A DNA stretch of 64,000 nt from Marilutibacter chinensis (GTDB lineage: Bacteria; Pseudomonadota; Gammaproteobacteria; Xanthomonadales; Xanthomonadaceae), in the NCBI RefSeq assembly GCF_021725675.1, contig NZ_JAKJPO010000012.1:24352-88351 (forward strand). Direction: 5' to 3'. Both the position numbers and the translations under genes were made by a program. Each line of letters begins with the position of its first letter. The first letter of the stretch is position 1. Shown one piece after another: positions 58,329 through 64,000 of the stretch. The notes below the pieces were generated by a model that saw only the letters and a program-made list of their open reading frames with translations, ran no database searches and was not told the origin of the DNA.

Positions 58329-61274
58329 TCAGCCCGCCGCGGCCTCGTAGGCCGGTGTTTCCGCAGGACGTCCGTACAGATAGCCTTGTCCGCGCGTGCA
58401 GCCCAGGCCACTGAGGGTCTGGCTCTGCGCCAGGGTCTCGATGCCCTCGCCGATCGTGTAGATGCCGAGCGTGCCGGCCAGCGCCTGGATCGCGCGGACC
58501 ACCGCCACCGCCTCGTGACCGCCGCCGGAATCGAGTCCGGACACGAAGCTGCGGTCGATCTTCAGGCACTCGACCGGGAACCGGTGCAGGTAGGACAGCG
58601 CCGAATAGCCGGTGCCGAAGTCGTCGAGCTGGGCCAGCACGCCGTGGTCGCGCAGGGTCCGCAGCGTCCGGATCGCCCGCGAGGCGTCGTCGAGCAGGGC
58701 CACCTCGGTGATCTCGATGCGCAGGCGCGACGGATCGGCGCCTGCGGCGTCCGCCAGCCGCAGCAGGCGGTCGGCGAAGTCGGTGGCGCGGAAATGACGC
58801 GGCGATACGTTGATCGACACGTAGCTGTCGCCCGGCTCCGCCGCCAGGTGCTGCAGCACCCGGCGGTACATCACCCAGTCGACCTCCTCGATCAGGCCGC
58901 TGTCCTCGCCCAGGCCGATGAATTCGCCGGGCAGCAGCAGGCCGCGGCGCTCGTGACGCCAGCGCAGCAGCGCTTCGTGGCCTACCACGCTGCCGTCGTG
59001 GAGTTTGACGATCGGCTGGTAGAACGCGATGAACCCATCGCCGTTGATCGCACGGCGCAGGTCGGCCTCCAGATCCAGGATGCGCACGGCCTGGTCGCGC
59101 ATCGCCTGGTCGAATACCGCCCAGCGGTCGCGGCCGGAAGCCTTGGCGCGGTACATCGCGGCGTCGGCGTCGCGCAGCAGGTCGGCGCCGTTGCGGTAGC
59201 CCGGATTCCAGAACGCGATGCCGATGCTGGCCGACGGGAACACTTCTCGCCCGGCGACCCAGCACGGCTGGCTGAGCAGCGTCAGGATGCGCTGGGCCAG
59301 GGTTTCCACCACGGCGAGGTTGTCCGGCGCGCAGTCGGGCCGGTCGTCCAGGTTGTCGACCACGATCGCGAATTCGTCGCCGCCGAGCCGCGCGACCATG
59401 TCGTCCTCGCGTACCGCCGCGACGATGCGGCGCCCCGCCTCGACCAGCAGGTGGTCGCCGGCAGTGTGCCCGGCGCTGTCGTTGACCAGCTTGAAGCGGT
59501 CCAGGTCGAGGAACAGCACCGCGAACGACGATGAGGATGCCGACTGTCGCGCCCGGCTGATCGCCATGCCGAGGCGCTCGAGGAGCTGGCTGCGGTTGGG
59601 CAGGCCGGTCAGCGCATCGTGGCGGGCCTGGTAGGTGAGCCGCTGTTCGGCGCGCAGGCGTTCGCCGATCTGCTCCAGCAGGTCGGCGTTGGCCCGGGCC
59701 AGTTCCTGGGTGCGCGCCTGCACCCGCTGCTCGAGATCGGCGTGCGCGGCGACCAGCCGGTCCTGGGCGCGCTTGCGGGCCAGGCCATTGCTGATGTGGT
59801 GGGCGACGAAGGTGAGCAGTTCCTGGTCGCGCTGGGTGAAGTTGATCGCCGGCGAATAGCTCTGCACCGCGATCACGCCGACCACCGCCCCTTCATGCAG
59901 CAGCGGCACGCCGAGCCAGCAATGCGGAATCGCGCCGTGCAGCCTGACCTCGCCGGACGCGTGCAGTTGCTTGAGGCGCTGGCTGTCGGCCAGCATCGCG
60001 GTTCCGGCGCGGATCACGAACTCGGTCAGGCCGGCGCCGAGCCTGCGGGTCGGCCGCGCCGGATCGCGCTCGTCGACCGAGTACGGGAACTCGAGGGTGC
60101 CGCCGTCGTCGCGCACGATCGCGATGTAGAAGTTGCGCGCATACAGCAGCTCGCCGACCACGTCGTGGATCTGCGCGTAGAACCGCTCCAGCGAGCCGGA
60201 CGTGATCGACAGCTCGGCGATCCGGAACAATGCCCGCTGCAGGCGCTCGGCACGCTGGCGCTCGACGATCTCGGCCTGGAGGTCGCGGTTGGTCAGCTGC
60301 AGCGCATAGGTGCGCTCCTCGACCCGGCGTTCCAGCTCGTCGCGGGCCTGGCGACGGTCGAGCGCCGTGAGGATGTGCTGGGCGACGTAGCTCAGCAGCG
60401 CACGCTGCTCCTCGCCGTAGACGCCAGCCTGCTCGTACGACTGCACGACCAGCGCGCCGCAGACCCGGTCGTCGCGACGCATCGGCACGCCGAGCCAGTC
60501 CTCGCTGTCCGGGCCGTGCGCGATGTCGCGGGCGATGCCAAGCCGATGGCGGATCTCGGCCGACGGACCGAACTGCGGTTCGCCCTGCTTCAGCAGCGCG
60601 ATCGTCATGCTGTTGGGCAGCTCGCGCTCGTGGATCTCCAGCTCGGGATCGGCCTCGTAGGGGTCGCGCCTGTCGGCGAAATAGAGGAAGCGGACGGTGC
60701 TGCGCACTGCGTCGTACAACACGATGTACAGGTTCTCGGCGTACATCAGGCCGGCGACGACATGGTGGATGCGTTCGAGCATCTCGGCCAGGTCCATGTC
60801 CGAACCGGAAAGGTCGGCGATCTCGTACAGCGCCTGTTGCAGGCGCTCGGAATCCTCCAGCGACTTCACCCGCGCCTGCGCACGCTCGGCGACGAGATAG
60901 GCATCGGCCAGGCCCCGCGCCATGTCGAGCCATTCGTTGCGCTCGGCCAGCGGCATCGGTTCGCCGAGGATCGCCGCCAGCGCGACGCGGGTGCCGTCGG
61001 CGGCGGTCCAGACGATCGCCACCTGGCGCGGGCCCTCGTTGCCGGGCCGGTTGGCGAGCAACCGCTCGGCCGTGACGCAGGCGAGCGAGTCCGGCCCTGC
61101 GCCGAAACGGACGATGTCGTCCGCATCGGATGCCCGCCAGCACAGCGCCACCTCGCCGTCGCGTCCCAGCGTGCGCCTCAGCACCTTCAGCAGGGCGTCC
61201 GCGGCCAGCGACGGAGCGGCGCGGGCCGCCGTTCCAGCGGCATCGCCCATCGATTGCACGGATTGCAGCCCCAT
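58329..61274 (-). CDS. GAF-GAF-GGDEF-EAL cyclic-di-GMP signalling protein
   Basis: Cytoplasmic signalling protein of 981 residues with no transmembrane helix. Two GAF-type sensor domains lie at about 145-305 and 345-500, each preceded by a helix, and a coiled-coil linker at 500-548. The diguanylate cyclase domain has an intact GGDEF (631-635) and an RXXD inhibition site (R622-D625). The phosphodiesterase EAL domain starts at 767, with NVSP, EITE, DDFGTG and GQGY motifs present, so both activities may be intact. It is convergent with rnfB. Confidence 0.93.
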   Translation of the reverse strand: MGLQSVQSMGDAAGTAARAAPSLAADALLKVLRRTLGRDGEVALCWRASDADDIVRFGAGPDSLACVTAERLLANRPGNEGPRQVAIVWTAADGTRVALAAILGEPMPLAERNEWLDMARGLADAYLVAERAQARVKSLEDSERLQQALYEIADLSGSDMDLAEMLERIHHVVAGLMYAENLYIVLYDAVRSTVRFLYFADRRDPYEADPELEIHERELPNSMTIALLKQGEPQFGPSAEIRHRLGIARDIAHGPDSEDWLGVPMRRDDRVCGALVVQSYEQAGVYGEEQRALLSYVAQHILTALDRRQARDELERRVEERTYALQLTNRDLQAEIVERQRAERLQRALFRIAELSITSGSLERFYAQIHDVVGELLYARNFYIAIVRDDGGTLEFPYSVDERDPARPTRRLGAGLTEFVIRAGTAMLADSQRLKQLHASGEVRLHGAIPHCWLGVPLLHEGAVVGVIAVQSYSPAINFTQRDQELLTFVAHHISNGLARKRAQDRLVAAHADLEQRVQARTQELARANADLLEQIGERLRAEQRLTYQARHDALTGLPNRSQLLERLGMAISRARQSASSSSFAVLFLDLDRFKLVNDSAGHTAGDHLLVEAGRRIVAAVREDDMVARLGGDEFAIVVDNLDDRPDCAPDNLAVVETLAQRILTLLSQPCWVAGREVFPSASIGIAFWNPGYRNGADLLRDADAAMYRAKASGRDRWAVFDQAMRDQAVRILDLEADLRRAINGDGFIAFYQPIVKLHDGSVVGHEALLRWRHERRGLLLPGEFIGLGEDSGLIEEVDWVMYRRVLQHLAAEPGDSYVSINVSPRHFRATDFADRLLRLADAAGADPSRLRIEITEVALLDDASRAIRTLRTLRDHGVLAQLDDFGTGYSALSYLHRFPVECLKIDRSFVSGLDSGGGHEAVAVVRAIQALAGTLGIYTIGEGIETLAQSQTLSGLGCTRGQGYLYGRPAETPAYEAAAG

Positions 61275-61545
61275 TCAGTACGCCCGTCAGTACGCCCGTT
61301 CAGCCGCCATCCGATGGCTGCGGATGAAGGAGTTCGATATCAGGGACACGTCATCCACGGGGCCCGTCCGGACACCCTGCCGGTCCGGACAACCCCGAAC
61401 CGGGCTCCCGTGCGTTGGCAACTCCATGAGTGTGGCATTCCCCGGTCATGGCGGCGTCTGGTGTCCGTCGTGGGCACCCCCGACAAGCGCTACACAATGC
61501 ACCAGACGCTTCCCGTCGGCAACGGCAGAACGTAACCTGCCCCGG
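61275..61545. promoter_or_regulatory. Divergent region between the c-di-GMP protein and sigma factor genes
   Basis: 271 bases without a supported gene. A direct repeat CAGTACGCCCGT occurs twice in succession at 61276-61301. No good -35/-10 pair for either gene is evident. The sigma gene may have a promoter recognised by its own product, which cannot be judged here. Confidence 0.4.
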
Positions 61546-62136
61546 ATGGATTCGGGGATCGACACAGCCGCGTTGCAGACCGCCGAACCGGACGACGCCG
61601 CATTGATGCTGGCGTGGGCCGGCGGTGACGTGGCGGCGTTCGAACAGCTCTATGCACGCCACCGCGCGCCGCTGTACCGGTTCCTGATGCGCCAGTTGCA
61701 GGGCCAGGCCGCAAGTCAGGCGCTGGCCGACGAATTCTTCCAGGACGTATGGCAGCGGGTGATCGGCGCGCGCGCGGGCTGGAAGCCGGACGCCGCGTTC
61801 AGCACATGGCTGTACCGGATCGCCCACAATCGGTTGAACGATCACTGGCGCGGTCTGAAGCATCGGCCGCCGGCGCCCGAGGACGGCGACGAGCGCGCCG
61901 CGCGGGTGCCCGACCCCGAGACGCCGGAGCGTGCGCTGTCGGAATTCGAACAGCGCCGCAGGCTGCAGCGGGCGATCGAGGAGCTGCCGGACGAGCAGCG
62001 CCTGGTGGTGAGCCTGCGCCTGGAGCAGGAACTGAGCCTGGAGGAAATCGGCGAGATCACCGGCGTCGGCCGGGAAACAGTCAAATCGCGGCTCCGCTAC
62101 GCGATGGACAAGCTGCGTACGAGATTGAACGAATGA
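61546..62136 (+). CDS. ECF-type RNA polymerase sigma factor
   Basis: Sigma-70 family protein of 196 residues with only regions 2 and 4, hence extracytoplasmic-function type. Region 2 is visible as FEQLYARHRAPLYRFL, LADEFFQDVWQRVI and FSTWLYRIAHNRLNDHWR. Region 4 is AIEELPDEQRLVVSLRLEQELSLEEIGEITGVG. The stop overlaps the next gene by 4 bases; that gene encodes a one-helix membrane protein fitting an anti-sigma factor. Confidence 0.93.
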   Translation: MDSGIDTAALQTAEPDDAALMLAWAGGDVAAFEQLYARHRAPLYRFLMRQLQGQAASQALADEFFQDVWQRVIGARAGWKPDAAFSTWLYRIAHNRLNDHWRGLKHRPPAPEDGDERAARVPDPETPERALSEFEQRRRLQRAIEELPDEQRLVVSLRLEQELSLEEIGEITGVGRETVKSRLRYAMDKLRTRLNE

Positions 62137-63293
62137 CGCGCCACGACCACGAACCGCTGACGCCCGAAGAACGCGCCCTGGCCGACCGCCTGGCGCGGCT
62201 GGCTGTGCGCGACGGCCCGCCGCCGGCGCTGGACGCGAAGATCCTGGCCGCCGCGCACGAGGCCGTGGCACGCACGCCACGACGCGGCCGTCGGCGCTGG
62301 CTGGGGCTGTCCGGCGGTGCCGGCGGACTGGTCACCGGCCTCGGGCTGGCCGCGTCGCTGACCCTGGTACTCGGCGTGGTCTGGCAACTGCGTCCGGGCG
62401 ACAGCGTGCTGCCGCAGGTGGGAGAAGGGCCGGCCGGCGAGGCCGAACATGTGATCCTGGTCGACGAGCTGCCGTCGAGCGAACCGCGCACGCGCATCGT
62501 CGAACCGCCTCCCACTGCCCGAGAGAGCGCTCCGGCCGCTGCCCCGATCCCCTCCTCTGCCCCCTCTGCTCTCCCCGTCACCGACGACGCCGCCGGTACG
62601 CGTTCCCGTGCCGGGCACGCGTCGCGCGAGGCCGACATGGAAAGCAAGCGCGAGGCTGCCGGGCAGGAGGCGCGCGAACAGGCATCCGAGGAAACCACGC
62701 AGGCCAGGCCGGCCATGGCTCCCGCGCCGGCGCCCCGGCCAGAGGACGCCGCCACACCCGCGCCGACCGCCTTTCCCGTCACCGGACAGGTGTCCCCCGA
62801 ACCCGCCGGCGCGCCACGACGCGCCACCTACACCCGCGCCGCGCGTGCGGAGCCGGAGCGGGCGGCGAAGCTGCACGCCGAAGAAGCACGCACCGAAACA
62901 CAGTCTGCGCTGCAGGAAGCACCGGCCGCCTATGCCGCACCGGCGCCAGCCATCGTCTCCGACACCGCCGAACTCCCCCCCGACGCCGCCGACAGTGCTG
63001 CCGCTGCCAGTACGGCCGACACCGAAGCCGAAAGCGTCGCGCTCGACCGGGTCGAAGTCACCGGCAGCCGCATCCGCTCCGCGGGGGTCGCGGCGATACC
63101 TGTGCATGAGGACCGCTCGCTCGCCCCACGCGACTGGCTCGAACGCATCCGCGCACGCCGGGCCGCCGGAGACGCCGACGCCGCGCGCGAAAGCCTGCGC
63201 CTGTTCCGCAAGGCACACCCGCGCGTGCGCCTGCCGGACGATCTGCACGAACTGCTCGCGGCGCCGGAGGGCGACGGGCCCGACGCACCGTGA
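62133..63293 (+). CDS. Probable anti-sigma factor with long disordered periplasmic tail
   Basis: 386 residues. A short N-terminal cytoplasmic region (1-55, PEERALADRLARLAV) precedes one transmembrane helix at about 64-86. The helix is followed by ~200 residues rich in alanine, proline and glutamate. Residues 302-316 read VALDRVEVTGSRIRS, very like the plug start of TonB receptors such as the one at 50332 (EIDKITVTGSL). A basic helical C-terminus (330-375) ends the protein. Anti-sigma role is inferred from coupling to the sigma gene; no ZAS zinc motif is seen. Confidence 0.7.
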   Translation: MTRHDHEPLTPEERALADRLARLAVRDGPPPALDAKILAAAHEAVARTPRRGRRRWLGLSGGAGGLVTGLGLAASLTLVLGVVWQLRPGDSVLPQVGEGPAGEAEHVILVDELPSSEPRTRIVEPPPTARESAPAAAPIPSSAPSALPVTDDAAGTRSRAGHASREADMESKREAAGQEAREQASEETTQARPAMAPAPAPRPEDAATPAPTAFPVTGQVSPEPAGAPRRATYTRAARAEPERAAKLHAEEARTETQSALQEAPAAYAAPAPAIVSDTAELPPDAADSAAAASTADTEAESVALDRVEVTGSRIRSAGVAAIPVHEDRSLAPRDWLERIRARRAAGDADAARESLRLFRKAHPRVRLPDDLHELLAAPEGDGPDAP

Positions 63294-63877
63294 GCGCCGA
63301 CACCCTCGCCGGCCGTGTCCGCCACGCGATCGAGGTCAAGCACAGCCGCTTCCTCGCCCAGGCGGCGCCGGTCGGCTCGCCGGAACAGGCTCTGGCCTTC
63401 TTCGACGAAGTCGGCGATCCGGCCGCCACGCACAACTGCTGGGCCTACCGGATCGGCGGGCTGTACCGCTTCAACGACGACGGCGAACCGGCCAGCACCG
63501 CCGGCCGGCCGATCCTGGCCGCGATCGAGGGCCAGGGCTTCGACCGGGTCGGGGTGGTGGTCACGCGCTGGTACGGCGGGGTCAAGCTCGGCGCCGGCGG
63601 GCTGGTCCGCGCCTACGGCGGCTGCGCGGCCGAGTGCCTGCGCACTGCGCCGCGGCAGCCGCTGGTGACGATGATCGCGGCAGAGATCGCCTATCCGTTC
63701 GAGGTCACCGGCGCCGTACACGCGACGCTGGCGCAGTTCGCCGTCGACAAGCTCGACGAACGTTTCGACGCCGAAGGCACACGGATGCGACTGGAACTGC
63801 CCGCCGACGACCTCGCGACCTTGAAACAGCGCCTGCGCGACGCCACCCGTGACCGGGTCCGCTTCGAGACCGGCTAG
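63290..63877 (+). CDS. yigZ: YigZ/IMPACT family protein
   Basis: 195 residues with the UPF0029/IMPACT fold. Signature segments are HNCWAYRIG, FNDDGEPASTAGRPIL and VVVTRWYGGVKLGAGGLVRAYGG (residues ~45-110), followed by a DUF1949-type C-terminal domain. The start is GTG 63290, overlapping the previous stop. The TAG stop (63875-63877) lies within GCTAGC, the apparent target site of an IS481-type element. The function of YigZ is not firmly known. Confidence 0.93.
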   Translation: MSADTLAGRVRHAIEVKHSRFLAQAAPVGSPEQALAFFDEVGDPAATHNCWAYRIGGLYRFNDDGEPASTAGRPILAAIEGQGFDRVGVVVTRWYGGVKLGAGGLVRAYGGCAAECLRTAPRQPLVTMIAAEIAYPFEVTGAVHATLAQFAVDKLDERFDAEGTRMRLELPADDLATLKQRLRDATRDRVRFETG

Positions 63878-63878
63878 C
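63873..63878. other. GCTAGC, apparent IS481-family target site copy
   Basis: A six-base NCTAGN sequence immediately precedes what looks like the IS end TGTGTAAACC at 63879. IS481-family elements are known to insert at NCTAGN with 6-base duplication. The other copy would be at the far end of the element, outside the window. Confidence 0.6.
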
Positions 63879-64000
63879 TGTGTAAACCCAGTACGTTGTT
63901 CAGTGGCAGTCGGCTGATCGGAGGCTTGTAGCCCAAGCTGGCGTGAGGGCGATGCCAGTTGTAGTGGTGCAACCAGTGGGGAAGCACCTGGCGGCGCTGC
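63874..64000 (-). CDS. IS481-family transposase (partial, C-terminus)
   Basis: The minus strand encodes 41 residues to a TAG stop at 63874-63876, including LPHWLHHYNWHRPHASLGYK and PPISRLPLNNVLGLHS. The YN-HRPH-SLG-KPP pattern is the C-terminus of the integrase (rve) domain in IS481-type transposases. The rest lies beyond the right edge. The stop codon falls within the GCTAGC target copy, outside the presumed terminal inverted repeat. Confidence 0.85.
   Translation of the reverse strand, partial: QRRQVLPHWLHHYNWHRPHASLGYKPPISRLPLNNVLGLHS
63879..64000 (-). mobile_element. IS481-type insertion sequence, one end
   Basis: The element boundary is inferred at 63879, where a terminal TGTGTAAACCCAGTACG follows the GCTAGC target. 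Everything to the window edge is transposase coding sequence read on the minus strand. The opposite end and inverted repeat are not in the window. Confidence 0.7.

Noticed and set aside
59619..61535. 638-residue plus-strand frame opposite the GGDEF-EAL gene
   Set aside because: Antisense shadow: no motif, and it continues into the intergenic region.

Overview
The window is high-GC, gene-dense chromosomal DNA of a gammaproteobacterium, most likely in the Xanthomonadaceae/Lysobacteraceae (Lysobacter, Luteimonas or a relative). Support comes from the run tpiA-secG-tRNA-Leu(GAG)-nuoABCDEFGHIJKLM, the run prmB-aroC-hydroxyacid dehydrogenase-asd-fimV-truA-trpFBA-accD-glmM, a short soluble RnfB beside metG, a TonB receptor of the VTGS-plug type, and frequent GTG starts. 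Genus is inference; no rRNA is present.

Region by region. (1) 1-14.4 kb, minus strand: NADH dehydrogenase complex I genes nuoA to nuoM (nuoM runs off the left edge), preceded by tRNA-Leu, secG and tpiA. (2) 14.5-16.2 kb: a family-6-type DNA-deoxyinosine glycosylase and an isopenicillin-N-synthase-like dioxygenase. (3) 16.2-29.2 kb, minus: glmM, accD, a 0.5-kb array of tandem hairpin repeats, trpA, trpB, trpF, truA, fimV, asd, a 2-hydroxyacid dehydrogenase, aroC, prmB. (4) 29.2-39.5 kb: SCO1-psd, lysoplasmalogenase and a LysM lytic transglycosylase, a HerA/YjgR ATPase, an NlpE-like lipoprotein, greB, two membrane proteins, rimO. (5) 39.8-46.0 kb, plus: dienelactone hydrolase, HIT protein, then pxpB-pxpC-pxpA-DUF969-DUF979-pcp. 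This last block looks like a complete pyroglutamate (5-oxoproline) release, uptake and hydrolysis unit. (6) 46.1-50.1 kb, minus: RDD protein, dcd, secreted subtilisin-like protease, apbC. (7) 50.3-55.5 kb: TonB receptor, TPR-sulfotransferase, DUF2147 protein. (8) 55.7-64 kb: metG, a REP-like palindrome, rnfB, a GAF-GAF-GGDEF-EAL protein, a sigma-70-family sigma factor with a probable anti-sigma factor, yigZ, and the end of an IS481-type insertion sequence.

Most genes are housekeeping. The points most worth a second look are: the tandem array in which each ~120-bp unit carries four separate perfect hairpins between trpA and accD; the pcp/pxpABC/DUF969/DUF979 unit with two uncharacterised membrane proteins as candidate transporter; a probable anti-sigma factor whose C-terminal extension contains a segment resembling the plug start of TonB receptors; and an IS481-family element inserted at a CTAG site that appears to supply the stop codons of both the transposase and yigZ. 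Starts were chosen by translational overlap with the upstream gene, Shine-Dalgarno sequence or family alignment from memory. No database search was possible.
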